Numbered from the stretch's first letter, positions 52,486 to 61,660 are shown. The stretch is 64,000 nucleotides of DNA from a bacterium (GCA_009772925.1 WOUQ01000005.1:186001-250000), one strand, 5' to 3'. Translations and numbers: made by a program. The notes: generated from the sequence alone by a model not told the origin.

Positions 52486-54147
52486 ATGCAAGTCACCGTC
52501 AGCGAACTGCTCGTCCGATACCTGGAACGCCTGGGCGTCGAAGTCCTCTTCGGCATGCCGGGCGCCCATGTGCTGCCCATCTACGACCGTCTGCACGGCT
52601 CCAGGGTAAGGAGCGTGCTGGTGAAGCACGAGCAGGGCGCGGCCTTCATGGCCGGTGGCTATGCGCGCGCGTCGCACCGCGTGGCCGCCTGCATCGCCAC
52701 CGCCGGGCCGGGCGCCACCAACCTGGTGACCGGCATCGCCAACGCCTATGCCGACCGCCTGCCGGTGCTGGTGATCACCGGCGAGACCTCCACCTACATC
52801 TTCGGCAAGGGCGGCCTGCAGGAGAGCTCCGGCGAGGGCGGCGCCATCGACCAGTGCGCCCTGTTTGCCGGCATCACGCGTTACCGCAAGCTGGTCGAAC
52901 GCACCGATTACCTGGGCCAGGTGCTGAACCAGGCCACCCGCGCCCTGCTGGGCCCCGATCCGGGCCCGGTGCTGCTGTCGATTCCCTTCAACGTGCAGAA
53001 GGAACTGGTCGACGCGGCCGTGCTGGAGCAGGTGCACCTCCCGCATGCGCAGGCCGCGACCCCCCTCCAGGCCGGCCCGGTGCCCGAACTGGCGCGGCTG
53101 CTGCACGAGGCCCGCCATCCGGTCATCGTCGCCGGCTACGGCTGCATCCGCGCCGGGGCGCGCGGCGAGGTCACCCGTCTGGCCGAGGCGCTGCGCATCC
53201 CCGTCGCCACCAGCCTGAAAGGCAAGGGCGTCATCGCCGAGGGCTCGGAACTCGCCCTCGGCTGCCTGGGCGTCACCTCCAACGGCAACGCCCAGCGTTA
53301 CATCGCCGGACAGGCGGACCTAGTGCTGTTCCTGGGCGCCGGTTTCAACGAGCGCACCAGCCACATGTGGGATGCGCGCCTGCTGGAAGGCAAGCGTGTG
53401 GCGCAGGTGGACCGCGACGCCGCGCAACTGGGCAAGGTGTTCCGTCCCGACCTGGCGGTGCGCGGCGACATCCGCGCGGTGGTGGGCGAACTGCTCGACC
53501 TGCTGGCCGACTGCCCGGCCAAGGACGCGGACCGCCTGGTGGCGCATCGCCAGGCGCTGGCGACGCCCGATCCGGCCGCCCTCGCGCAACGCGCCAGGTT
53601 CGCGCTCATGGAGGCCTTCTTCCGCCGCCTGGTGCAGCGTTTTCCGGGTGAAGCGCTGATCTTCGACGACAACATCGTCTTCGCCCAGAGCTATCTGGAC
53701 GTCTCCCACGCCCACCACTATTTCCCCAATACCGGCATTTCCTCCCTGGGCCACGCGATCCCCGCCGCCATCGGCGCCAAGTTCTTCCTCAAGGAGGCGC
53801 CGGCCTTCGCCATCCTCGGCGACGGCGGCTTCCAGATGTGCGGCATGGAACTGATGACCGCCGTGAATTACGGCATTCCGCTCAACACGGTGCTCATCAA
53901 CAACGGCAGCATGAGCCTGATCCGCAAGAACCAGTTCCAGCTCTATGGCGAGCGCTACATCGACTGCGACTTCGTCAATCCGGACTTCGGCCTGCTGGCG
54001 GCGGCCTTCGGCATGCGGCACTATCGGGTGGAAACGGAGGCCGATCTGGACGCGTTGTTCGTCGAGGCGGACCTGGCCGGCGGCCTCAACCTCATCGAAA
54101 TCCTGTTGGACAAGCATGTCTTCCCCAGCTACCTGTCGGCTCGCTGA
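52486..54147 (+). CDS. Thiamine-pyrophosphate-dependent enzyme (acetolactate synthase-like)
   Basis: A 553-residue three-domain TPP enzyme. The N-terminal PYR domain has the cofactor-activating Glu in VKHEQGAAFMAGGYARA. The central domain lies around 190-340. The C-terminal PP domain has ILGDGGFQMCGMELMTAVNYG...LINN (GDG to NN motif). It resembles catabolic acetolactate synthase, benzoylformate decarboxylase or sulfopyruvate-type enzymes, but the substrate is not readable; ilvN is absent, so it is unlikely to be the branched-chain AHAS. Its C-terminus overlaps the next gene by 32 bases, supporting an operon. Confidence 0.82.
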   Translation: MQVTVSELLVRYLERLGVEVLFGMPGAHVLPIYDRLHGSRVRSVLVKHEQGAAFMAGGYARASHRVAACIATAGPGATNLVTGIANAYADRLPVLVITGETSTYIFGKGGLQESSGEGGAIDQCALFAGITRYRKLVERTDYLGQVLNQATRALLGPDPGPVLLSIPFNVQKELVDAAVLEQVHLPHAQAATPLQAGPVPELARLLHEARHPVIVAGYGCIRAGARGEVTRLAEALRIPVATSLKGKGVIAEGSELALGCLGVTSNGNAQRYIAGQADLVLFLGAGFNERTSHMWDARLLEGKRVAQVDRDAAQLGKVFRPDLAVRGDIRAVVGELLDLLADCPAKDADRLVAHRQALATPDPAALAQRARFALMEAFFRRLVQRFPGEALIFDDNIVFAQSYLDVSHAHHYFPNTGISSLGHAIPAAIGAKFFLKEAPAFAILGDGGFQMCGMELMTAVNYGIPLNTVLINNGSMSLIRKNQFQLYGERYIDCDFVNPDFGLLAAAFGMRHYRVETEADLDALFVEADLAGGLNLIEILLDKHVFPSYLSAR

Positions 54148-55888
54148 GCTCGAAGAACAACTCGCCGCGCAGCGCCAGGCCATCGCCCGCTTCGAGGCCG
54201 CGCTCTGGGAGGGGGGCTTCAACGACAGGCTGCTGGCCTCCTACCAGGCCGCCTGGCGCCGCCTGGAAGCCCTGATCGCCGCCTCTGCCACAGCAGACCG
54301 GCGCCACGGCTTCGTGCTGGTGATCCCCGTCGCCGACAGTCCCCGGCAACTGCAGGCCTGCCTGGCCAGCCTGCTGGAGCTGTGCGCGGCCTACGGCTAC
54401 GGTGGCCGCGACGCCCAGGGCCGCTGGCGCAAGGTATCGGTGTTGCTGGCCGACGATTCCGCCGACCCGGCGGTGCTGGCGGAGAACCGGAGCCTGGCCG
54501 AGACCTTTGCCGCCCGCGGCCTGCGCATCCGCTATTTCGGCCCGGCCGAGCAGACGGCCCTGCTCGACCGCCTGGCCGACCTGGACCTGGCCCCCATCGT
54601 CGGCGTGCACGCCCGTCCCGGCTTCAGCCACAAGGGCCAGGCCATGATGCGCAACATCGCCTACCTGAAGCTGGCCGAGATTTGCGCCGAGGAGGCCGAG
54701 GCCCTGGGCGGCCCGCCGCTGTTCTACACCCTCGACGCGGACCAGACCTTCGAGGTCAAGGTGGCCACGGCGACGGGCGACGCCGAGGTGGCGGCGCTGA
54801 GCTTCTTCCACCGGCTGGACGAGATCTTCCGCGACCCCGGCGTGCGTGTCCTCACCGGCAAGGTGGTAGGCGACCCGCCGGTCTCGCCGGCGGTGATGGC
54901 CGGCAACTTCCTGGATGACGTCATCGGCTTTCTCGCCGAGATGGCGCGCACCGAGCCGGGCCGCCCCTATCCCCGCCACATCGCCAGCACCCGCGGTTCC
55001 GGCGAGGCTGCCTACCACGACATGGCGGACCTGTTCGGCTTCAAGGCCAGCGGCGAGACCTATCGTTTCCGTTGCGGCCTGGCCGGGACGCCGGACAACG
55101 CCGCCTGCTTCGCCGACTTTGCCCGCCGCCTGAACCGCTTCTTCCACGGCGAGCATCCCACCCGGGTGACCTACTACCGCCACGACGGCTCCGGCGTCGT
55201 GCCCGCGCGGACGGTCTACACCGGCAACTACGTGTTCCGGCCCGAGGCCCTGGACTGGTTCATCCCCTATGCCCCCCTGCGCCTGCGCATGTCCGGCCCG
55301 AGCATGGGCCGCCTGCTCAAGGCCGAACTGGGGGCGGGCTTCGTCTCCGCCAACCTGCCCATGCTGCACCGGCGCACGCTGGAGGCTACTGGCCAGTCGG
55401 AATTCCGTCCCGGCGTGGTCGACCGGGATGCCTGGGTGGACCTGTCCGACGAGTTCGAACGCCAGTTCCACGGCGACGTGCTGCTGTTCGCCATGGAACA
55501 CCTCACCGCCCTGGGTTATCCCGCCGCCACGCTCACCGCAGCGGTGGCCGGCGAAGCCCTGGACGTCAGCCGCGAAGACCTGCGCCGGCGCTATGCCGAC
55601 AAGCAGGGCGCCATCCTGGAGCGGCTCGCCCGCCTGGAAAGCCTGCTGGCCGAGCCGGAGCATTGGTGGAACCGGGACGCCGCCGACGCCGCAGCCCTGG
55701 CCTGCTTCCACACCTTCGCCGCCAACATCCGCCGCAATTTCGGTCCGGACTCGCCCTGCCAGGCCCGCCTCGACGACCCCGGCCACCGGGCCGACTGGCG
55801 CCGCCGCCAGGTGGCGGCCATCCTTGGCCTGCTAGCCCAGCGCGGCACCTGGCTGGAGGCGCTAAGCCGGCTGCAAGCCGGGCGATGA
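54116..55888 (+). CDS. Glycosyltransferase family 2-like protein
   Basis: A 590-residue protein. An N-terminal coiled coil (LAELEEQLAAQRQAIARFEAALW) precedes a GT-A-like domain (about residues 60-300): GFVLVIPVADSPRQLQACLASLLE, VSVLLADDSAD (nucleotide-binding DD) and FYTLDADQTFEV (a DxD motif for metal and sugar nucleotide). A further part without recognised domain follows (NRDAADAAALACFHTFAANIRRNFG near the end). No membrane helices. The start overlaps the TPP gene; the first ATG in the frame is used. The next gene starts inside its stop codon. Confidence 0.65.
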   Translation: MSSPATCRLAELEEQLAAQRQAIARFEAALWEGGFNDRLLASYQAAWRRLEALIAASATADRRHGFVLVIPVADSPRQLQACLASLLELCAAYGYGGRDAQGRWRKVSVLLADDSADPAVLAENRSLAETFAARGLRIRYFGPAEQTALLDRLADLDLAPIVGVHARPGFSHKGQAMMRNIAYLKLAEICAEEAEALGGPPLFYTLDADQTFEVKVATATGDAEVAALSFFHRLDEIFRDPGVRVLTGKVVGDPPVSPAVMAGNFLDDVIGFLAEMARTEPGRPYPRHIASTRGSGEAAYHDMADLFGFKASGETYRFRCGLAGTPDNAACFADFARRLNRFFHGEHPTRVTYYRHDGSGVVPARTVYTGNYVFRPEALDWFIPYAPLRLRMSGPSMGRLLKAELGAGFVSANLPMLHRRTLEATGQSEFRPGVVDRDAWVDLSDEFERQFHGDVLLFAMEHLTALGYPAATLTAAVAGEALDVSREDLRRRYADKQGAILERLARLESLLAEPEHWWNRDAADAAALACFHTFAANIRRNFGPDSPCQARLDDPGHRADWRRRQVAAILGLLAQRGTWLEALSRLQAGR

Positions 55889-57174
55889 TTCCCACCCTGC
55901 GCCGCTGGCTGCACCGGCGCCAATACCCGCAATGCTACGCCCAACTGGACCGGCTGCTGGCGAACCAGGCCCTGGACCGGGCCGCATTGCTGGTCAAGCA
56001 GCAAGATGACTTCGCCGCCCTGGTCCGCCATGCCGCCACCCGGGTGCCCTATTACACCCGCAGTCTTGGCGACCTGAATACCTGGGATGGCCGCCCCGAA
56101 TCCCTGCCCATCCTCACCAAGGAGGACGTCCGCCTTCACCTGGACGACCTGCTCGACCGCAACGCCGACCGCGCCCGGGTAGGCCTCGGCCACACCGGCG
56201 GCTCCACCGGCCAGCCCCTGGCCTTCTGGTACGACGAGGCCAAGCACGAACTGATGCGCGCCGGCATGATGCGCGGCTTCATGATGTCCGGCTGGCGGCC
56301 GGGCCAGAAGGTGCTCTACCTCTGGGGCGCCCGCCAGGATGTGGGCAAGGATGGCGTTTTCGGTCAGCGCCTCGCGGATGCCCTGGCCGGCGAGCACACC
56401 GTCGCCGCCCTGGAATATTCGGAAGAACGCCTGGCTGCCTGGGCGGCTCGGATCCGCCGCTGGCGCCCCACCCTGCTCTACGGCTATGCCTCGGCACTGA
56501 CCGAACTGGCCGGCTATGTGGTGGACCGTAACCTGGCCATGCCGGACAGCCTGATCGGCGTCTATTCCACCGCCGAGATGCTGCTGGACGAGTCCCGCAA
56601 CCTGATGACGCGGGCCTTCGCCTGCCAGGTCTTCAACCAGTATGGCTGCCGGGAGGTGCCCAACATCGCCTGGGAATGCCGGCACGGTGGCATGCACGTC
56701 ATGGCCGATCTGGTGCATCTGGAATCCGTGAACGTGGACGGCGAGGACCGCCTGCTGGTCACCTCCCTCAGCAACCGCCTGATGCCCTTCATCCGCTACG
56801 AACTGGGCGACGCCGGCCGGCTGCTGGAAGGTGAATGCCCCTGCGGCTCGCCCTTCCCGCTCATGGCAATGGGGCTATGCAGGAAGAACGACCTGATCCG
56901 CGCGCCTGGCGGCAAGCGCGTCCACCCGGCGGTGTTCAACCGGCTGCTCTACGGCCTCACGCAAATCCGCCAGTACCAGTGGCGGCAGGTGGCGGCGGAC
57001 CGCATGGCCCTGGACCTGGTCTGTCCCGCCCCGCTGGACGCGAACCACCTGGCGCGGCTCGAAGCCGGCCTGCGCGCCGAAGTGGACCCGGCCATGCGGC
57101 TGGAGGTGAACTACCGGGCGGAGATCCCACGCACCGCGTCGGGGAAGCAGCGATACATCATCGGCTTGGAGTGA
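55885..57174 (+). CDS. PaaK/CapK-like adenylate-forming enzyme
   Basis: A 429-residue member of the phenylacetate-CoA ligase/CapK (coenzyme F390 synthetase) family. The ATP-binding P-loop is GLGHTGGSTGQPLAFWYD near residue 110. QYGCREVPNIAWEC corresponds to the acyl/adenine region and LMPFIRYELGDAG is the strongly conserved YxLGD element. The terminal PRTASGKQRYI carries the catalytic lysine. Related proteins in polysaccharide loci modify sugars with acyl or amino acids; here it ends the TPP-enzyme/glycosyltransferase operon. ATG 55885 overlaps the preceding stop (ATGA). Confidence 0.82.
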   Translation: MIPTLRRWLHRRQYPQCYAQLDRLLANQALDRAALLVKQQDDFAALVRHAATRVPYYTRSLGDLNTWDGRPESLPILTKEDVRLHLDDLLDRNADRARVGLGHTGGSTGQPLAFWYDEAKHELMRAGMMRGFMMSGWRPGQKVLYLWGARQDVGKDGVFGQRLADALAGEHTVAALEYSEERLAAWAARIRRWRPTLLYGYASALTELAGYVVDRNLAMPDSLIGVYSTAEMLLDESRNLMTRAFACQVFNQYGCREVPNIAWECRHGGMHVMADLVHLESVNVDGEDRLLVTSLSNRLMPFIRYELGDAGRLLEGECPCGSPFPLMAMGLCRKNDLIRAPGGKRVHPAVFNRLLYGLTQIRQYQWRQVAADRMALDLVCPAPLDANHLARLEAGLRAEVDPAMRLEVNYRAEIPRTASGKQRYIIGLE

Positions 57175-57415
57175 GACTCCGGCCAGCCGGATACGGCAAT
57201 GCGCCTGAGGCAATCATCAGGGCTGCTATTTACTGTCTGGTTGTCGGCCTGAACGGACCGTCAAATTTTCCGACACCGGATGTTCGTGAACGTCAGCTTC
57301 CCAAGTCAGCGCCGGTCGGCACCCGACCCGTTGCCGACATTGAGCATACCGATACAGGGACGGCCGGTTCAGGATGTTGAGCGGTCGCAGAATCTGCCAA
57401 AGCTCACCTCTTCTA

Positions 57416-58330
57416 CTATCCCTGCGCCCAGGGCTTCTGGGCAAAGTAATCGCTGAAGTAGTCAATCAGCGCTTGTACGCGTGCCGGTCTGCGCCGTCCC
57501 GGTGGCGTCACCAGATGCAGCGCGATGGGTTCTACCTGCCAATCCTCCAGGGCCATTTCCAAAGCACCCGACTGGATGTGCTGCCAGGCCAGGAACTCGG
57601 GTTGCAGGGCTAGGCCAAGCCCGGCATGCAAGGTCGGCTCTAGGGCTTCGGCGTTATTGACCCGCAGGGGCGCCTGCATGACCTGGGTGAACTCCCCCTG
57701 CCGGGGATGCGTGAAACGCCAACTGGTACCGCTCGGTGAATGAGCATACTGAAGGGCCCGATGCGTTGCGAGATCGCGCGGATGCTTTGGCTTGCCGTAT
57801 TGCTTGAAATAGCCCGGAGAACCGACCAGCAGAATCCGGACGGCACACAAGCGCCGGGCTAGCAGGCTCGAGTCCGACAGGTTGGAAATGCGAATGGCGA
57901 GATCGAACCGGCCTTGCACCAGATCGACCAGCGCATCACTGAAATCCATGTCCAGGCTGACCTCGGGGAATTTCGCCATGAAACCGGGCAACGAAGGTGC
58001 TACATGAGAAAGGCCAAACGACATCGGCACGGCAACGCGTACCTGACCGCGCACACTAGCGGCTTGTTCCGTCAATTCGGCCTCGACCGCCACTCCCTCC
58101 TCGAGAATCCGGTTGGCGTAATCGAGAGCAATCAATCCGCTCTCGGTCAGCGACATGCTGCGTGAGGTCCGGTGAAACAGCATGCTCTTCACGCGCCCTT
58201 CAAGGCGAGTAATTGCCTTCGATACCGTGCCTTGCGACAGGGCTAACTCCTCCGCCGTTCGCGCAAACGAGCCTGTCTCGGCGACTTTGGCGAAGATCGC
58301 CCAAGCTTCTAGATCGGGAAGATTAGCCAT
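57416..58330 (-). CDS. LysR-family transcriptional regulator
   Basis: A 304-residue regulator with an N-terminal winged helix (about 1-65: LEAWAIFAKVAETGSFARTAEELALSQGTVSKAITRLEGRV) and a substrate-binding domain (about 90-300). Divergent from the pirin gene, with the dyad at 58412-58434 between them. LysR regulators paired with pirin and isochorismatase genes are commonly autoregulated and redox- or quinone-responsive; the inducer here is unknown. ATG 58330 follows GGAGGGGGC. Confidence 0.95.
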   Translation of the reverse strand: MANLPDLEAWAIFAKVAETGSFARTAEELALSQGTVSKAITRLEGRVKSMLFHRTSRSMSLTESGLIALDYANRILEEGVAVEAELTEQAASVRGQVRVAVPMSFGLSHVAPSLPGFMAKFPEVSLDMDFSDALVDLVQGRFDLAIRISNLSDSSLLARRLCAVRILLVGSPGYFKQYGKPKHPRDLATHRALQYAHSPSGTSWRFTHPRQGEFTQVMQAPLRVNNAEALEPTLHAGLGLALQPEFLAWQHIQSGALEMALEDWQVEPIALHLVTPPGRRRPARVQALIDYFSDYFAQKPWAQG

Positions 58331-58411
58331 GCCCCCCTCCAACGTGATTGCTTCATTCGGTGTGTTGCAGGCCGTTGCCGCGCATCGGTGCGGCCGGCCG
58401 ATCAAATCATA

Positions 58412-58434
58412 TTTGGAAAGTATGTTATTCCAAA
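58412..58434. promoter_or_regulatory. Candidate LysR operator dyad
   Basis: TTTGGAA (58412-58418) and its complement TTCCAAA (58428-58434), nine bases apart, lie in an AT-rich stretch midway between the LysR gene and the pirin gene. This is the usual place for a LysR-type binding site controlling both. Confidence 0.6.
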
Positions 58435-58502
58435 GTTTCTATTCTTTATTGTTAGGGCGACTACCATCATGCAGCCATCGCAATCTGCTAACGGAGGCCG
58501 CC

Positions 58503-59207
58503 ATGATCGAACATCGTCCCTTCAACAGCGTTGGCCATGCCGATCACGGCTGGCTGGATGCCCGGCACCATTTCTCGTTCGCCGACTACCACGACCCCGA
58601 GCGCGTGCATTGGGGCGGGCTGAGGGTCTGGAACGACGACACCATTCAGCCCGATAGCGGATTCCCGCCGCATCCGCACGCCAACATGGAGATCATCACC
58701 TACGTGCGCGAAGGGGCGATCAGCCATCAGGACGATCTCGGCAACCGGGGAAGGACGGTCGCCGGAGATGTGCAGGTCATGAGCGCCGGCACAGGAATTC
58801 GTCACTCCGAGTACAACCTTGAGCCAGGCGTGACCCGCATCTTTCAGATCTGGATCGTTCCCGAGCAGCGTGGCGGCCAGCCCTCGTGGGGATCGAAGCC
58901 GTTTCCGAAAGACGATCGTTCCGGGCGATTCATCGTCCTGGCGAGCGGCCTGGCGGATGACACGGAGGCACTGCCGATACGCGCCAACGCGCGGGTTGCC
59001 GGAGCAACGCTGAATCCGGGCGAAACCGTGGAATACCGCTTTGCAGATGCGAGCCGTCTGGGCTACCTGGTCGCCGCACGCGGCCGCGTGATCGTCAACG
59101 GCATCGCGCTGGATGCTCAGGATGGCGCGGCGATTTCCGGCGAACAGTCGATCACCGTGACCGCCGAGGAAGCGGCCGAGCTCGTCCTGGTCGACGTCGC
59201 TGGCTAA
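58503..59207 (+). CDS. Pirin family protein
   Basis: A 234-residue bicupin. The N-terminal cupin carries the metal-binding HPHANMEIITYVREG and HSEYN histidines and Glu of the pirin/YhaK group. The sequence opens with FNSVGHADHGWLDARHHFSFADYHDPERVHWGGLRV, typical of YhaK-type pirins with quercetinase-like fold. First gene of the operon opposite the LysR regulator; followed by the isochorismatase and monooxygenase genes. Role in redox or quinone stress is inferred from the family. Confidence 0.95.
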   Translation: MIEHRPFNSVGHADHGWLDARHHFSFADYHDPERVHWGGLRVWNDDTIQPDSGFPPHPHANMEIITYVREGAISHQDDLGNRGRTVAGDVQVMSAGTGIRHSEYNLEPGVTRIFQIWIVPEQRGGQPSWGSKPFPKDDRSGRFIVLASGLADDTEALPIRANARVAGATLNPGETVEYRFADASRLGYLVAARGRVIVNGIALDAQDGAAISGEQSITVTAEEAAELVLVDVAG

Positions 59208-59289
59208 CACCGCTTCGAACCCTGCGGGGATTTGTGTGGCATCCCCGCAGGCCACTCAGGCAAGCCCCCCCAACCTCAAGGAGAAAACT

Positions 59290-59916
59290 ATGAGCAAGCC
59301 CTACGTCAAGCTCGACAAGAACAATGCCGCCGTCCTGCTGGTCGATCACCAGGCAGGCCTGCTGTCGCTGGTCCGCGACATCGAGCCGGAGCGCTTCACC
59401 AACAACGTTCTGGCGCTGGCCGATGCCGCCAAGTATTTCGGCCTGCCGACCATCCTGACCACGAGTTTCGAGCAAGGCCCCAACGGGCCGCTGATGCCCG
59501 AACTCAAGGCACTCTTCCCGGATGCCCCGTATATCGCCCGCCCGGGACAAATCAACGCCTGGGATAACGAGGACTTCGTCAAGGCTGTCAAGGCCACCGG
59601 CAAGAAGCAACTCATCATCGCCGGCGTCGTCACCGAAGTGTGCGTGGCCTTCCCCGCACTTGACGCCATTGCAGAAGGCTTCGAAGTGTTCGTGATTACC
59701 GACGCTTCTGGCACTTTCAATGAGCTGACACGCGACTCCGCCTGGCACCGCATGACGGCGGCAGGTGCGCAACTCATGACCTGGTTTGGCATGGCCTGCG
59801 AGTTGCATCGTGACTGGCGCAACGATGTCGAGGGTCTGGGTACGCTGTGCGCCAACCACATCCCCGACTACAAGAACCTCATTACCAGCTACAACTCCCT
59901 GAAGGGTATCAAGTAA
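59290..59916 (+). CDS. Isochorismatase family (YcaC-like) hydrolase
   Basis: A 208-residue cysteine hydrolase with the Asp-Lys-Cys triad: Asp in LLVDHQAGLL, Lys in VKATGKKQLIIAG, and Cys in GVVTEVCVAFPALDA. It matches the YcaC subgroup. Substrate unknown. Lies 80 bases after the pirin gene on the same strand and 22 before the monooxygenase gene. Confidence 0.93.
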   Translation: MSKPYVKLDKNNAAVLLVDHQAGLLSLVRDIEPERFTNNVLALADAAKYFGLPTILTTSFEQGPNGPLMPELKALFPDAPYIARPGQINAWDNEDFVKAVKATGKKQLIIAGVVTEVCVAFPALDAIAEGFEVFVITDASGTFNELTRDSAWHRMTAAGAQLMTWFGMACELHRDWRNDVEGLGTLCANHIPDYKNLITSYNSLKGIK

Positions 59917-59938
59917 GCACCGGAGGGCACCTGCAGTC

Positions 59939-60550
59939 ATGCAGGTGCGCTTTCTTGACCACCATTGGCCTGCCATGACCTCCACAGACCACGCAATTGA
60001 CTCCAGCAGACTGGATCAAACCGTCACGGCCATCATCGTGCACCACCCCCGCCGCGACAGCTGGCTCGAATACGAACGTTGGCTGGTGGATGTGGGAGAG
60101 GCTTGCAGACGCTTTGAAGGCTATTTATCCACTGACGTGATCCGCCCCGTGGGCAATCACACCACCTTCACCGTCATCATCCGTTTCGCTGGCATAGAAG
60201 CCTTGCAAACTTGGATGGAGTCTGACGTGCGACGCGAGTTTCTGCATCGTATTGAGCACGCACTTGAAAATGGTGACCGCTACGTGGTGCAGACCGGGCT
60301 AGATTTCTGGTTTACGCCGCCGACGGTCAAGCCTCCGGTCCCATGGAAACAGTTTCTTCTCACCCTGTCTGCAATTTTTCCGCTGACGGTGATCGTGCCA
60401 GCACTGCTTGCACCACTGCTGGGTGCCTGGCAAGGGCTGCCCGCGATGCTCATTTGCAAACTGCTGATGGCAACGTGCATTGTGGGGCTAATGGTGTACG
60501 TGATCATGCCTCGCTACACGCGCTTGGTCGCCACATGGCTTTACCGTTGA
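59939..60550 (+). CDS. Antibiotic biosynthesis monooxygenase-domain membrane protein
   Basis: A 203-residue protein with an ABM ferredoxin-like domain (about 20-115: VTAIIVHHPRRDSWLEYERWLVDVGEACRRFEGYLSTDVI) and two C-terminal transmembrane helices (about 137-160 and 168-190), so the domain is membrane-anchored. ATG 59939 is used; GGAGGG lies 12 bases upstream, and ATG 59975 is an alternative. Third gene of the LysR-controlled cassette. A TTCC-like REP hairpin (60630-60645) follows in the next gap. Confidence 0.82.
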   Translation: MQVRFLDHHWPAMTSTDHAIDSSRLDQTVTAIIVHHPRRDSWLEYERWLVDVGEACRRFEGYLSTDVIRPVGNHTTFTVIIRFAGIEALQTWMESDVRREFLHRIEHALENGDRYVVQTGLDFWFTPPTVKPPVPWKQFLLTLSAIFPLTVIVPALLAPLLGAWQGLPAMLICKLLMATCIVGLMVYVIMPRYTRLVATWLYR

Positions 60551-60664
60551 ATCCAGTCTCCAGCGACATCTCGTTGGCACTTTTGCCGTCCCGCCCCAGC
60601 AAGCGACGATCTGAATTCACAAAACCCGATCCCGCTTTCGCGGGAATCAGGGAGCCGCCTGCCG

Positions 60665-61609
60665 TCAGCCCTCCGACCCGCAGCCGCAATCCCCCGGCTT
60701 GCCGGGTTCGGCGTACTTCTCGTCTTCCCGTTTCTCGCGTTGGGCTTCGTATTCGGCGCGAATCTTTTCTGCCTTGGCCTTGAGGCGTTCCGTGCGCGCC
60801 TCGTAGGCGCCGGGCTGTTCTTCCAGGAAGCGTTCGCCGAACAGGGCGTGCTTGAGGAAGTTGTAGCCGAAGTCGAGCAGGGCCTCGTCGTCGGCCAGCA
60901 GGGTGGCCATGACTTCCATGGGCACGTCGTAGGTTCTGTTGAAGGTTTCGCTGGAGACGAAGGCGCGCAGGCGGTCGACGTCGTAGCTGGCCATGAAGAA
61001 GAGCTGGTTGGAGATGGCGGGCGGCTTGCCGATGGCGGGGCCGGCCGATTTCTTTTTCAACACCAGTTGGCGCCAGCCGCGACCCTTCTCGTCGTAGACG
61101 TCGACGCCCTGTTCCTGGCGGTATTCGTCGATGCTGAGGGAGCGGGGCTCTTTGTGGCCCCAGCAGTGGGGTTCCTGGACCAGGGCGTAGGAGGTGCGGT
61201 CGGTGAATTCATCCTGGTTGCGCATGGACAGCAGCGCCACCGGGTAGTAGCGGCAGGCGGTGGGGCGGTCCTCGTAGACGGCGCAGCCTTCGGGCCGCAT
61301 GAACTGGCAGGCGGTGCCGCCGTCGACGGGTCGGAATTTCACGCCGGGAGTGCCGTCCTGGTCCATCTCGTAGGGCACGGTGTACTGCTTGAGAAAGTCG
61401 CCGGAGGAGAGATTCAGGCGGTTCTTCAGGCGCAGGATGTCATAGGGGGTGAGGGTGATGTCGATGTTGGAGCAGCAGGCGTTCCAGCAGCCGACGTCCT
61501 TGTGGCAGCGGAACTGGATCACCTTGTCGCCCTCCAGCAGGGTGGGCATGACGGGGGAGAGCTCGAAGGGCGCTTCCTCGGCGAGATTCTTGAACTGGCT
61601 GTCGTCCAT
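60665..61609 (-). CDS. YkgJ-family cysteine-cluster protein
   Basis: A 314-residue cytoplasmic protein. The N-terminal half contains a CxnCxnCC cluster, CHKDVGCWNACCSNIDI (about 35-50), and a second set in CQFMRPEGCAVYEDRPTACRYYPV, the YkgJ zinc/iron-sulfur-like signature. The rest is a charged helical C-terminus ending in another cysteine group GDCGCGSEG. ATG 61609 is preferred although the ribosome binding site is weak. It lies downstream of aprA on the same strand, separated by the aprA terminator and a perfect 13-bp inverted repeat. A role in APS/sulfur metabolism or metal handling is inferred only from location. Confidence 0.85.
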   Translation of the reverse strand: MDDSQFKNLAEEAPFELSPVMPTLLEGDKVIQFRCHKDVGCWNACCSNIDITLTPYDILRLKNRLNLSSGDFLKQYTVPYEMDQDGTPGVKFRPVDGGTACQFMRPEGCAVYEDRPTACRYYPVALLSMRNQDEFTDRTSYALVQEPHCWGHKEPRSLSIDEYRQEQGVDVYDEKGRGWRQLVLKKKSAGPAIGKPPAISNQLFFMASYDVDRLRAFVSSETFNRTYDVPMEVMATLLADDEALLDFGYNFLKHALFGERFLEEQPGAYEARTERLKAKAEKIRAEYEAQREKREDEKYAEPGKPGDCGCGSEG

Positions 61610-61660
61610 GATCGACTCGGCTGACTTGTGGAATGAAGCGGTTATATGGGCCTGGAATCC

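Noticed and set aside
51436-57174. Reading the TPP enzyme as IlvB of branched-chain amino-acid synthesis
   Set aside because: No ilvN or ilvC adjacent, and the context is sulfotransferase/glycosyltransferase/adenylating enzyme; kept as an unassigned TPP enzyme.
60124-60132. TTATCCACT inside the ABM-protein gene
   Set aside because: One mismatch to the DnaA box, inside a coding frame, and without neighbouring boxes.
60625-60650. CCCGCTTTCGCGGG hairpin after the ABM gene as a terminator
   Set aside because: No T-run follows on either strand; it looks like a common dispersed palindrome.
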